From Choanephora cucurbitarum (taxonomy: Eukaryota > Mucoromycota > Mucoromycetes > Mucorales > Choanephoraceae): 64,000 nucleotides of DNA. How positions within the stretch are numbered: the stretch's first letter is position 1; each line of letters opens with the position of its first letter. Under the pieces are notes generated by a model. That model saw only the letters and a program-made list of their open reading frames with translations, did not search any database and had not been told where the DNA came from. The stretch lies in contig JAIWNI010000006.1 of the NCBI GenBank assembly GCA_025331435.1, positions 434,001 to 498,000 on the forward strand, in the 5' to 3' direction. Position numbers and translations under genes: made by a program. Shown piece after piece: positions 1 through 11,306 of the stretch.

Positions 1-1507
1 CTTAGCCAACTTTTCGATACCCATAGAAGTATAGAGCTTCATGAAAGAACGAAGAGTAGGAAGATTGATTTGGTTCTTAATGTCAGACATAAAGACCTTC
101 AATTGGTTTTGGTGAGGATCAGCACCCTTTCCGGTGGGAGAGAGGAATTTAGGACAAGCGAATTGGAATAAGTCCATGTAGATAGGGAGGGATTCTTCGC
201 CCTTTTGCATCTTAAACAGTTGTTCGCCGTACTTTTCACGCAATTGAGAGTGAATGTTTTCATCTAAACGAGTGGGACAAAGAGCAATACAGATAGCCAA
301 AAGAGCATACATTTGGTCACCCTTCTTGGCAATTTGGTCGAATTGGTAAGAACGAGAGTGGTATTGCTTGGTTCTTTGGATGAAAGACAAAACGGTGGAG
401 AAGGCCTTGATGGCATCAGCATAACGACGAAGCATCATGTAGGCAAAACCAACATAGTAGTAGGTAGTGACATGACAGGCAGTTACACGGGCAAACATGG
501 CCTTCTTGTTCAAGACAATGTTGTCCATCATCTTCAGGGCAAGAATGTAATCACCCAAAAGACAGTGAACACGGACAAGGCCAATGATAGAGAAGTAACC
601 CAACATCTTATAGAGAGGACGAGCACCATACTCACCAGCAGCTTCTGCCATATCACCTCCATTCTTGCTGACCAACAATTGCTCATTGATACGAGACTTT
701 TGAATGAAAGAATAGAGTACATTCAAGACACTGTAACAGCTCCAAATTTGAGAGTTTTCTTGGATCAACTTGGCTTCAGCATCAGACTTGTTCTTGGTGC
801 GATCACGGAAGTTACAGAAAGATTGGAATTGGTAGATGAATTCATCCACGATATCCCAAAGCCATTGATTGGGCAATTCTAATGTGACAGGAGCATCTGA
901 GTCTAAACAACAGGATGTTAGTAACGCTTTCTATATACATGTATAAATCACACTTTACTCAAGATGTAATTGAAAAGATCACAGTAGTTTTCATAAGATT
1001 GGAAACGTTGTTCCAAAGTAGGGGTCAAGCGAGCATAAATGTGACGGTAGTAAAGCTCACGATACAATGTCAAGAAGACTTGGTCTATGTAAACAGAAGC
1101 ATTAGCTTGTATCGACGTATTAAAGAGTTAACAAAATTACCATCGTTGGCCAAGGAAGCAATGCTTTCAGCTTCAGGCCAAGCTTGCTTTTGATAATACT
1201 TTTCAGTCAACTTGTTGAAGGAACTGTCATAGATGTTGTGAAGTTCATAAACGTTGTTGTCAATCACATTGCGGTAGAAGTGAAGGATGAAGTTTCTAAC
1301 ACCATCAGGAATCTGGGTGGTGTTTGTTTGAGAAGCAGCAACTAGACTATCCGGTCAGTTTTTTTTTCTGTAGGCCAAATGAATAAAAGAGAAACTACCT
1401 TCAGTATCAAACGCGTCATCCACTTCGTTACTTTGAGAATAACGGGCTTGGGCAACGAGTTCGACTTCGGCAATCAAGTCATCTTCTTCAAAAGTATCTT
1501 GATACAT
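1..1507 (-). CDS. eIF3l: Eukaryotic translation initiation factor 3 subunit L (partial, C-terminus off the left edge)
   Basis: PCI-domain subunit of eIF3, which acts on the 40S ribosome in the cytosol during translation initiation. Exons on the minus strand: 1507-1399, 1341-959, 902-1 (continues past the edge); introns are GT-AG and phases agree. An acidic N-terminus ([10 protein letters not shown]) is followed by family-typical stretches, including [19 protein letters not shown] (about residue 60), [20 protein letters not shown] and a TPR/PCI-like helical region. About 464 codons are present; the family is usually about 540-560 residues, so roughly the last 90 are missing. It is divergent with the GCN20 gene. 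Start chosen as the first ATG in frame, at the head of the conserved acidic N-terminus. The family call is based on recognised motifs, not on a search. Confidence 0.93.
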
Positions 1508-2320
1508 TTTTTTAGTATATTATGTATTGAAGAAAGAGAGGGAAAAAAAAAAGGCAATCTCGGTTTGCACTGACCCGCAAACTTAGAGAATTCACCCACC
1601 TTCTGTGCGGACTCATATAAAAATTCTATAGGTTAATCAGAAGGATCACAAGTCACGCTCTGGTGTAGATGCTTACTCAAGCCACCTTAAGGTCAGTTCA
1701 GCTGCATTTCAATTGTGTACCTGAACAATATAGTAGCATAGGAACATAACTTTCTCGGCAATGGATGCCTCTATTGCTCTTATAGTTATAGCTGTTGCTT
1801 AACGATACTGCAAGAGAAAGACAAGATACTTATGTAATAAGCTTGAGTCCTTTTAATCTACTGCCTTTTCTTTCTTGACGATTTGCGTTCAATATCATTT
1901 TGAGTTTTTATGCCCCACAACACTACTCTTGAAATTCAAAATTACTTGCTGCGGAACTCACGTACCAAGAATGGTTATCATTGCATCTATTTGACAGTAA
2001 TTTATGTCAAGTAGACCCATTAAGTCATAGGCCATAGCCGAATAAGTATACTGATTCGATCTAATACTAGCATGAATTCCCAGAAAAAAAAAATAGACAG
2101 TTGCACATCAAATCTATAGGGAACTGCTCCGGCCTTCAAGAACTCAAGTAAGTAGTTAAGTATACCAGATATGGGTTAATCTAACAAATGCCATGATTTC
2201 AAAATGCAACTCTTATTTACCTATCAAATTGACTGCTTGAAAACAAATTTGCCCTCAGTCGATATTTTTAAGAGAAAAAAAATAGTTCACTTCTCTTTCC
2301 TTTTCTTCTCTTTGTACACC
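1508..2320. promoter_or_regulatory. Divergent intergenic region between eIF3l and GCN20
   Basis: About 0.8 kb separates two head-to-head translation-related genes. The DNA just before both start codons is rich in pyrimidines on the sense strand (for example 2283-2315 before the GCN20 ATG). No TATA box is obvious for either gene, which fits housekeeping promoters. No other gene is visible here. Shared regulation is an inference from the layout. Confidence 0.4.
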
Positions 2321-4632
2321 ATGTCTGTTCAACTTATCAGAAAAGCAGTTCCAGGCGTAGACGAAGCCATTGTGGAGTATATTGATGGTTATCTAAGAGA
2401 GAACGACTTTGAAGACGATGAAGATGCCATCGCTGACTTTGTCAAGCCTATCCTGCTTGATGCAGGTGGTGAAGAAAATAAGATCAACGAACTATGCGAG
2501 CACTTGTCCGAAGTAATCCTGTCCAACAAAAAGTCCTCAGCACCTGCCAAACTATCCAAGTTGGAACACTCAGTGACGATCGGCAACCAAAGTGGCCTTT
2601 CAGCTACTGCCACCTTGGGTCGAGGCACTGTCGATCTTGAACACTCTACAGGTCGTCGTGTTCAAAGTCAGGTTAACCAAGAAAAGTTGCGTAAGGCAGA
2701 AGCCAAGATTGCTGCCAAGATGGCTAAGCGTAACGAAAAGAACAACACTCGTGTTGAATACGAAGCTTCTCGTTTATTGAGCGAACAAAAGGCTTTGCAA
2801 GACGAATACAAACTTTACAACCCTATTTTGGATTATACTACCACCAAGGGAAAGAACAAGGATATCAAGATCGAAAACTTCGATATTTCTTTTGCTGGTC
2901 GTCGTATCTTGACAGATGCAAACTTGACACTCGCTTTTGGAAGACGTTATGGTGTGGTTGGTAAGAACGGTATTGGTAAATCCACCTTGTTGAGAGCTAT
3001 GTCTCGTCGTGAAATTGCTGTGCCTCAACACATCTCTATCCTTTATGTCGAGCAAGAAGTAAGTTGTGATTTGTGGGACTGTTTGACCTTCATACTAAAA
3101 TGCAAATAGGTGCATGGCGATGATACACCTGCTATTGAAATGGTTCTTCGTGCCGATGTCTGGCGTGAACATTTGCTTGAGAAAGAGCGTAACTTGTCTA
3201 GCAGAATCAACACAATTGAATCTGCCCAAGCAGAAGATGAATTGACTGAGGAAGAAAAGAAGCAATTGGAGGCTGAAAAGGATCAATTGAATACTGAACT
3301 TAAGGAAGTCTTCTCCAAGTTGTCTGATATTGAAAGTGATAAGGCTGAAAGTAAGGCTTCTGCTATCTTGGCTGGTCTTGGTTTCGATAACTCTCAGCAA
3401 AAGAGACCCACAAGAGAATTCTCTGGTGGTTGGAGAATGAGAATTTCTCTCGCCCGTGCTTTGTTTTGTCAACCTGATGTACTTATGCTTGATGAACCTG
3501 ATAACATGTTGGATGTACGTAATATATGAGAAAAAAAAGAACAAGGACTATAAGGAAACTAACTTTGATTCTCTTTTTTTTTTAAAAAAAAAAGATCCCT
3601 GCTATTGTATGGTTGGAAAACTACCTTCAAACATGGCCAAATACATTGTTGGTTGTTTCTCACGATAGAGAGTTTTTGGATGAAGTGGCTACTGATATTC
3701 TGTATATGCACTCTGAAAAATTGGAATACTATAAGGGTAACTTCTCTAACTTCAACGGTACCAAAGATGAACGTCGTAAGGCCCAACTTAGAGAATACGA
3801 ATCTCAACTTCAATACCGTAAGCATCTTCAAGACTTCATTGACCGTTGGAGATACAATGCCAAGCGTGCTCCTCAAGCCCAATCCAAAATTAAGATTCTT
3901 GAAAAGTTACCTGCCCTGGAACCCCCAGAAGAAGAGAAATTGGTTACCTTCCAATTCCCTGACCCTGAAGCCCTTTCACCTCCTATCCTTCAAATGTCTG
4001 AAGTCACTTTTGGCTACAGTCCTGATAAGACAATTATCCGTAACATCAACATTGATCTCAGAATGGACTCCCGTATCGCTATTGTGGGTCCTAACGGTGC
4101 CGGTAAATCTACTATGTTGAAGTTGTTGACAGAAGAAAACAAACCTTCTTCAGGTCTTGTTCATAGAAACGGCCGTCTTCGTATTGCTTACTTTACACAA
4201 CACCATATTGATCAGCTGGATCTTACAAAGAATGCCGTGGGTTTCATGGCAGATAGATTCCCTGGTAAGACGGAAGAAGAATACCGTCGTCATTTGGGTT
4301 CATTTGGTATTACCGGTATGGTTGGTCTTCAGGTGATGAAGACCTTGTCTGGTGGTCAAAAATCGCGTGTCTCTTTTGCTTGTCTTAGCATGCAAAACCC
4401 TCATGTCTTGGTTCTTGATGAACCTACTAATCACTTGGATATGGAATCCATGGATGCTTTACAGGACGCATTGGGCCGTTACAAGGGTGGTGTCATTATT
4501 GTTTCTCACGATGAACGCTTTATTAACACCGTCTGCAATGAAATCTGGATTTGTGAAGGTGGTGTGCTCAAGAAGTTCTCCGGTACAATCAAAGATTATA
4601 AGGCTATTATCTGCCCTAAAGATGCCCCATAA
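2321..4632 (+). CDS. GCN20: ABCF ATPase of the Gcn20/ABCF3 type
   Basis: Soluble twin-cassette ATPase. Yeast Gcn20 works with Gcn1 on ribosomes to activate the eIF2-alpha kinase Gcn2 during amino-acid shortage. Exons 2321-3058, 3110-3514, 3595-4632 give 726 residues (yeast Gcn20 is 752). An N-terminal helical region of about 190 residues (MSVQLIRKAVPGVDEAIVEY) precedes ABC1, with Walker A GKNGIGKST near residue 213 and signature FSGGW near 350, and ABC2, with Walker A GPNGAGKST near 545, signature LSGGQ near 632 and DEPTNHLD. There is no membrane domain. The ABC1 Walker B region reads DEPDNMLD where DEPTNMLD is usual. The ATG at 2321 is used because the in-frame upstream codons back to 2204 do not resemble the family and lie in a pyrimidine-rich leader. 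Confidence 0.95.
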
Positions 4633-4985
4633 TAAAACTATTGTCGTTGTTCTTATCTTTTTCATACAATCTTTTTGTTGCCGTAATATTCACAAGGAGA
4701 AGAGGAATGTTTACCTAGAATGAAGTGTACAGTAACAAATTATAAATTAACCAAACAGTAAGCATTTAAGTATTAGACTCTATTCTTCTTGTAAGTATTA
4801 TTCTCTTATTTTGCTAGTGGTTATTTTGTTGATTCTCAGCAGAACACTTTAAAAAATACAAGATTTTTTTAATTAACAAGAGGATAAGCTTTATTGTCAA
4901 ATATAGTTCATCATATCAGATAAGAAAAGCACTTGGCAGCCTTTTTCATTGAAAACTAAAGACGGAAAGCGGTGAGTTCTTTGGC
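4633..4985. other. Convergent 3' intergenic spacer
   Basis: AT-rich spacer of about 350 bp between the ends of GCN20 (plus) and the secreted peptide gene (minus). It holds AATAAA-like motifs that could serve as polyadenylation signals for both. I see no gene or RNA. Confidence 0.5.
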
Positions 4986-5216
4986 CTAACAGTTACAACG
5001 ACCATCTCTCCAGATACAGCCATTGACACTACAGCAGGAAGCAGGACCGGAGCAGCATGTATCTGTGCAGCCACGAGGTTGAATTTCAAAGTTAGACTCG
5101 ACCATCTTGTTGTAGTGGTTCATCTTTTGAAGTGATTGGACTTCAGGAGAAGGAACAGCATTGACAGCTGCGATCAAAGCAAGACCAGAGAAAAGCAAAC
5201 CCGAGACAGAAACCAT
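4986..5216 (-). CDS. Small secreted 8-cysteine prepropeptide (unknown function)
   Basis: Single exon, 76 residues. A clear signal peptide (MVSVSGLLFSGLALIAAVNA) is followed by a cysteine-free propeptide of about 28 residues ending in QPR. The last 28 residues then hold all eight cysteines, spaced C-x3-CC-x5-CC-x4-C-x6-C-x-C. This signal / pro / basic cleavage site / cysteine-rich layout is that of secreted disulfide-knotted peptides processed after a basic residue. A TATA box lies about 60 nt upstream, unlike the housekeeping genes nearby, so strong or regulated expression is likely. I do not recognise the family. It could be an antimicrobial peptide, a signal, or a small effector; none of these can be chosen from sequence alone. 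Confidence 0.75.
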   Translation of the reverse strand: MVSVSGLLFSGLALIAAVNAVPSPEVQSLQKMNHYNKMVESNFEIQPRGCTDTCCSGPASCCSVNGCIWRDGRCNC

Positions 5217-5273
5217 TTTAAAAGTAAGATGAGAGATAAAGAGAAAAGGTATTTACATCAAATGAAATCAAAG

Positions 5274-5282
5274 CTTTTTATA
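5274..5282 (-). promoter_or_regulatory. TATA box of the 8-cysteine peptide gene
   Basis: TATAAAAAG on the minus strand, about 60 nt upstream of the start codon at 5216. The same motif sits 50-80 nt before several other short or surface-protein genes in this window. Confidence 0.6.
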
Positions 5283-7192
5283 TTCATGCAATTCCTTACC
5301 TTTTTCAGCCTCTTCTCTCCTCCTCCTCCCCCCCCCTTCCCACTCATCTAAATGGATTTGGTTGTTAAGTAATTTTTTTCTCAAGCTTTAACTGTGGTAC
5401 ATAGTAACCAATGAATCGAAAGAAAAAGAAGGTAAACTTATGACTATTTTCTTAGTAAACTCTGACTGTTGTCTGCCTTTCTTTTCATAATAAGCATTTT
5501 GTTCCTAAAACAGCATAGTGTTTTCTAGCAAAAAATATCATTCCCGTCTTACCAGCCAAACATCATAACTTTTTGGGGTTATATAGTTTCCTTTCGAAAC
5601 GAAGGATATCGTATGACAGCAAGGTCTCGGTTTTCCTAATGATAAAGGAAAGTGTCTCACCTATGACCCTCGAATTCAGATAAATACATACACCATTCCG
5701 TTTAGTTTTTATTAATAGAAATGCATCTTGTCAATAACTGTATCCATCCGAATTCGTACTACTTTAGTCCAAACAACTGGTAATTTTGTTACTCAATCAG
5801 TCAAACAAACACACGATCAAACATACAAATTCAACTTAATTAAAGGTATCTCACCAAGTCATGCTGTTTGGCTAGCTGTTGTCTAATTGTGCTGGAAGAG
5901 AAAACTTTGGTTGCGTTTGACTGCAAATCTGATAAGTAAGAGTTCTGATACATTCAAACCCCTCTTTCTGAGTAAGCAATCCTTTAGGATGACAATTTTG
6001 CTTACGAGATTGTTTGTGTTCCTTTAATAGCCCCAATAGATAGCAAAGACCATTTTGTCTTTGTTTAGCATTGCAACATCTTATTCTCTTATGTTCCTAA
6101 ACAATAAGCGAAACTGCAAGAAACTCAAGCAAAAAGATAACCTACTACGATTATGTTAGCAAAGCATTAGACGTCAAAGGCAGTACTCTAATCACAGATA
6201 GACTATGGATGGGCCAGATTCAATTTCTTATCCTATTGAAAGGTAAGAAATATCGAGCGATAAGAAGATAGAAGACACACATGTAAATTTACAGCAGATA
6301 TCAAGCAAAACTTCCAATATCTCTATAAAAATGAGATGGGATGGTTAAAAGACACTCTACAAAGCCATTTTGTTCCTTTAAACTAACAACCAACAACCAG
6401 CAACCAAAAAAAGAGAGAGTGAGTAAAGCCCAAAAAGAAAAGAAGACTCTCATTCAAAAGAAGATTCGTACATCTTTGTAGGTTCTCAATGACGATTTGA
6501 TATTATGCTATGAAAGGCAGTTGAGTAGATATCGAAGAAAATACAAAGAACTGCTTGCTTTTTTTTTTTACTGAATGTACATAGTATTCTGTAACAAGAA
6601 AAAATCAAGACAAGAGAGTAGCTCTTGCTTATCATTCAAGAGTTAAAAAGATGATTTTCAGTATAGAAAAAACACACTTTTGATGCCGCAACTCGAACTT
6701 TACTTGAGAACAAAGACCTCACTGTAATACTTTCGAAATAACAAAATAATCCTCGAAGATAAAGCAGGGCTTTGTATTCTTCTCACTAAATTTGTCATAT
6801 TACAAACAAAAAGTAATTTAGAGACCCACAAAAGGCATGTCCTGTTGTAAAAAAGCTCTTACCAGAAGAAGAGATGTTGGGGAATTTTTGGAGATCCAAA
6901 AATCCCTTCAACAGTACATGAATCATTAACTCAAGCAAGCTCTACAACCATTCAGTAGTTAAGATTTTCAAAGAAAAGGCCGGCTCAGCCAAGAAATGGC
7001 TTGATAGGTTTCCAATTCTTGTATCTCTTTTTCATATACTCAGTGCAAACTACATGAGTAAAACAAATGTACACCGTATAAGACGAATTAATTAACTTTG
7101 CTCAACATGAATGGCATCAATTTTGGTAGATTTTAAATACCACAAATAGAGCTATTCTAACCGAAATTTACATTTAATTTTCAAAAATAATA

Positions 7193-7248
7193 GGGGGGTT
7201 CAGTGATGTACAAATCCGAGATACAATTTCTCATTTCAATTTGAGTTT
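7193..7248 (+). repeat. Left terminal inverted repeat of the MITE
   Basis: 56 bp, inverted copy of 7484-7539 with one mismatch near its position 34 (an A in one arm where the other has T). Confidence 0.88.
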
Positions 7249-7483
7249 GAAAAATAAAGCCAATCAAATCAAATGTATCTCTTGAAGAATGAGTGCCCCT
7301 AAAACTTTTCATGTACAAACTCTTGTCACAACAATATAGCAGGCTACTCAAACGAATTTCAAGCCAATAAAAATTGTTAAAAGTTTATACTCCGAATTTG
7401 AAATGAGGATTGATTTTTTGAAATGGAAAAAAGTGCTACAAATATAGGGTTTATAGTACAATATCATTTATTGGCCAAAATTA

Positions 7484-7539
7484 AAACTCAAATTGAAATG
7501 AGAAAATGTATCTCGGATTTGTACATCACTGAACCCCCC
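7484..7539 (-). repeat. Right terminal inverted repeat of the MITE
   Basis: 56 bp, inverted copy of 7193-7248, followed directly by the TA target-site copy. Confidence 0.88.
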
Positions 7540-9751
7540 TAATGTTTGCTCGATTTGAGGGCGTTGATGTTTCTGCATTTCTTGTTGAATTTTGTTTTGA
7601 ACCGAATAGTGTGTTAATGCTTGAGATGATAGTCATTCTAGAACATTCCGCCTCAAGACTGAATATATTCCATCATTGTAACTGACTTTATTAGCATTGC
7701 CTCTCAACCACAAGAGAAACGACAATGTTACAACATTAGGTCTTCATACTGCTTCATTTAAAATCTTACATGACAATTGGATATTATACAAAACCAACTA
7801 TACAAAGCAGCCTATTACGAGATGTTCATTTCTTACATAAAGGATCATTGTTGGATATAGTTTTGGGTTGTCCTTACAGCAGATCGAAGTATGGCGTCGT
7901 CGATCTTTATTCGAATAGAAGCGAGATTGCTTCCAAACTCGAAGTACAAAAATGGTAATAAGCAAACTGATTTATTGAAAGCTAAAAGTTTCTTCTATCA
8001 GCTTTCTTGAAGCTTAGTGAAAGATAACAACAGCAACTGCGAGGCGATATTTGACTGTAATGGGTTTATTATAAATATGAATGGCATTTAGAACGCTTTT
8101 AGCTAGATACAATCCAACAAGTAATTTATGGAGAATTGCTCAATCTTAAAAACGATTTTCATAAGTTCTTGAAAGGGAATAGCCAATAGATAATGCATTC
8201 AATCTAAAGCTATCATACCATTAGAAAATAATTCAAATAGTAAATTGCTCATTTGTCCTTGATTCGGTGAATTCATGATGTTTATTGCTCATTCTCTAAT
8301 ATAAAACCCCCCATCTTATCTTTCAAACATACTTTCTTGTCTGCAAATAGCAAAAAGAAGAACCCCTTTAATGAAGCAGGAAAAAATATAGGACACTTTT
8401 TTTATAATATGTGAAGGGATGTTTTTGTCTACTGCACTTTAGCAATCTTATACATAATATCTCAAAAAATAATACTTTCCTTCAACAGAAATGACCTTTA
8501 GTTGGCCAGGTATTGAAGTAATAGATACGCGTAACATTTTGTTTATTAATTGTTCATAATGGTTTACTCTTTGACTAGTATATAATCTTCTACAGATTGA
8601 TAAAAAATAATCTGGCTGATTCTAAAACTAGATAGATATTAAAACCCTTAAATAACAATGACAGAATGTTTTTTCTCAGGCTGTTGCAATTAAGTCATGC
8701 ATTTAAAAGTCATATGGCTTTTTTTTCAATCACCCACTCAAATTCATATGAAAATAGTGTTTTCCTGCATTGTTTGCTTGCTCATTCACATGGTTGACTT
8801 ATGAAGCAAATAGTTCTCATGCCGATTCAAACTCACCTAGATGAAAAACATCAACCATGTTCAGATCCAACATTGTTAGTTCCAGTATTATAAAGGCTTA
8901 GACTTCTTAATATGATTCTTTTATGATGATTAGCTTTCTCTCCCATTGAAGCAGAATCTTCCTAATGGAAATCATTGCCTTGGTAGGTAGCGCGTTTGTC
9001 TTGTGGTCTAATGAATTTGTGTCGTTGTTTTTCTGAGCATGAGCGTATAAAAGATGCATCTGTTTTCAGCATAACATATGTAGATTATTGATTTAGAGTA
9101 TGAAATAAGATTGATTAAGCCGAAGTTTTTAAAGTTATAATGAAAGAAGTGCATATCGCCCAGGTTCTGTTGTCGTTTTGGCTAAGAAGAGGAGAGGGGT
9201 CCAAACAAAGACAATTTCTCGGCTTTGTCATAGAGGCAATAGTCAAAATGCTAACAATGTAACCAACATTCATTTTTAGCTAATCTATTTGCTACTTATT
9301 TGAATGACTTCATAAAATGTAACCATTAGTGTTGTCCTTTTTTATAGTGCAAATGGCTCGATGATGTTAAGTAAATTAGTTCAATAATAAAAAAGCTTAT
9401 TTCTGGCAACATTCTTTTAATACTTTTTAGAGTATAAACATTAGCAGCTAATGCTTGATTTATGTAATCTTACTCCAAGTTTTTAAGCTTTACCTTTCGG
9501 TAAACATAAGGGCTTCTTATTCTGTGAGTTGCTCAGTTATATTGTTATGATTGATTATAAACACCTTTAGCGGTCCGAATTATGGGCCGCAACAAGAAAA
9601 TAAAGTGTAGGATCTGTTATTCGGTTTGTAACCGTGCAGTATCATATAGAATGTAAAAGCAGTTTACCCTTTCTTTGTATATATATATATATATAAAACT
9701 ATATTTTGTGATTATCTTACAATTGATAGTCTATTCTTCTTTGTCTTAGCA

Positions 9752-10958
9752 ATGATTCAGTTACTTTTATCAGCCATATTAGCATTGACTTTATATGGTG
9801 TAGAGGCAAAATGGATGTCCGAAATACCTAATGCACCTCCAAGAGCTTATAGCAAACTGTTCAACATTCCTACTTGGATAACGCATATTGAAGGTGACTG
9901 AAAAGAAAGAGTCATACTAATATGACAAGTATGACTTAATTTTGTTTCCCATAAAATTCAGACTATGACGATGATGCCTTTAATGCCACTACCATTTTCT
10001 CTGTGGTTACTGTGGCTGTTTCAACACTCTACACTTTGTATCACATCATTTACATCTATAGACCTAGGCAGCCTGCTAATCTTAAGAGTATTGGGCCTTT
10101 TAATACACTTATCATGCTATACCTGATTGCTACCTTTTTCGCTACATTTACATTTTCACTTATGAATGCAGGTCGCATTTGGGCATCGTTTGGTGTTTAT
10201 CACAACTTGTTCGAGATTGCTCTCATGTCTCATATCTTTTTGCGTCAAAAATCTCTCTTGTGAGGTTTATATGCTAACTATAAACGAGGCAATTAACTTA
10301 TTTTTTTTTGGATAGAGAGCGCAAGTTTGTGTTTATCTGCTTTTTCTATTTACTGATCACAATGATGACAGTAATTGTTGCACCTTGGCCACTTGATGCT
10401 CTATTTTTCAAATTCCAGGGACTAGCCACAGACTTTGCCTTGGCCATCGATCTAGGTAGACTGTACTACCATAACAAAGCTAATTATATGATGGCAAGTA
10501 TAGGTACTCCGCAAGGACAGGAAGAGATAAATTACAGCAGATCAAGTCAGTTACAACTTGGTCAAGTGAAAGATGACGATAATAAAAAAGTCATGCGTGA
10601 GCTCATGCCTGCTCCTCATCTCAATATAAAGGTGCTTTACATTGCTGCTACCTTACATGCCGTTGGAAATGCGCTTGTCACTTTTGGAAACCATTTCTTT
10701 CTGTAAGTAATAGGTTAGGACCTAGAACAGAAAGATGTTAAGCACTAAACTTTTTTTTCTAGCTGGGTCATTTTCCAATTTATCTATGCTATCGCTTTCC
10801 CCATGTACGCATACTACTGTGTTGCTGAACCTAATGCCAGCCGTGTTAGTTGGTACAAGGTAGATTATGCTAAAGAAGTACTAGTGTTGGTTACTGGTGG
10901 TACATTAGCTGGTCTCTGCATTGCCGTCGGTGTGTACAATGCAGGTATACCTCAATAG
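9752..10958 (+). CDS. Multi-span membrane protein of unknown function
   Basis: Exons 9752-9893, 9962-10259, 10316-10702, 10763-10958; all GT-AG, phases agree, 340 residues. A signal peptide (MIQLLLSAILALTLYGVEA) leads into a short extracellular or lumenal stretch (acidic DYDDDAF) and then about seven hydrophobic segments, for example TIFSVVTVAVSTLYTLY, LIMLYLIATFFATFTFSL, FVFICFFYLLITMMTVIV and VLVLVTGGTLAGLCIAVGV. A polar loop of about 55 residues lies between spans 5 and 6. The layout (cleaved signal plus about 7 spans) resembles receptor-like proteins, but no family motif is recognised. The second exon would run into a stop if intron 2 were not removed, which supports the splice site. Confidence 0.75.
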
Positions 10959-11306
10959 ATCTAAATTAGTATTAGTAGCTAGCAATAAAAAGAGCGATAA
11001 GATCGACCCAGCCAGTCAAACTAATGTGTGAATATCTTATCTGACATGTATACAATAAGCATTGATTTCATGTAAAACCAATCATGACTTCAATTGCTGA
11101 GACAAGTTACGTTATTGGCTGTTTTTCTTATCATTTAGATAATAAATTCGCTATCAGCTTTGTTTCCGGAGTTGGCCTAAATTTTGGCCCTCAGATAAAA
11201 AAAAAGCCCTCATCTATAAATTAAGATTTGCATTTCAATATTCCTTTCTTTCTTTCTACTATATCTTATAAGCACTCTATTAATATCATTATTGCTGTTA
11301 TCTACA
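10959..11306. other. Tandem intergenic spacer
   Basis: About 350 bp between two genes on the plus strand. It should hold the terminator of the first and the promoter of the second (pyrimidine-rich from about 11240). No further gene is seen. Confidence 0.5.

Larger units (their letters stand above)
7193..7539. mobile_element. MITE with 56-bp terminal inverted repeats and TA target duplication
   Basis: A 347-bp non-coding element. Its ends, 7193-7248 and 7484-7539, are inverted copies differing at one position of 56; both start GGGGGGTTCAGTGATG. The element is flanked by TA on each side (7191-7192, 7540-7541), the target duplication made by Tc1/mariner-family transposases. No coding capacity lies inside. 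The near identity of the arms suggests recent movement by a transposase encoded elsewhere. The degraded Tc1/mariner copy at 62113-63134 has different termini, so it is not the obvious partner. Confidence 0.88.
5217..9751. other. Gene-poor 4.5 kb intergenic region
   Basis: Highly AT-rich DNA with stops in all frames. Apart from the promoter of the peptide gene and a 347-bp MITE at 7193-7539, no convincing gene, tRNA or conserved protein stretch was found. A 62-codon open frame at 7770-7958 has no recognisable motif and no splice partners, so I do not call it. A TA dinucleotide run (9680-9696) precedes the next gene. Confidence 0.5.

Noticed and set aside
7770..7958. 62-codon plus-strand open frame in the large gap
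   Set aside because: No motif, no signal peptide, no promoter-like motif and no splice partners. Length is within chance for AT-rich DNA.
8980..9030. Possible tRNA-like A box (GGTAGGTAGCGCG)
   Set aside because: No B box (GGTTCGANTCC-like) and no cloverleaf pairing at the right distance.
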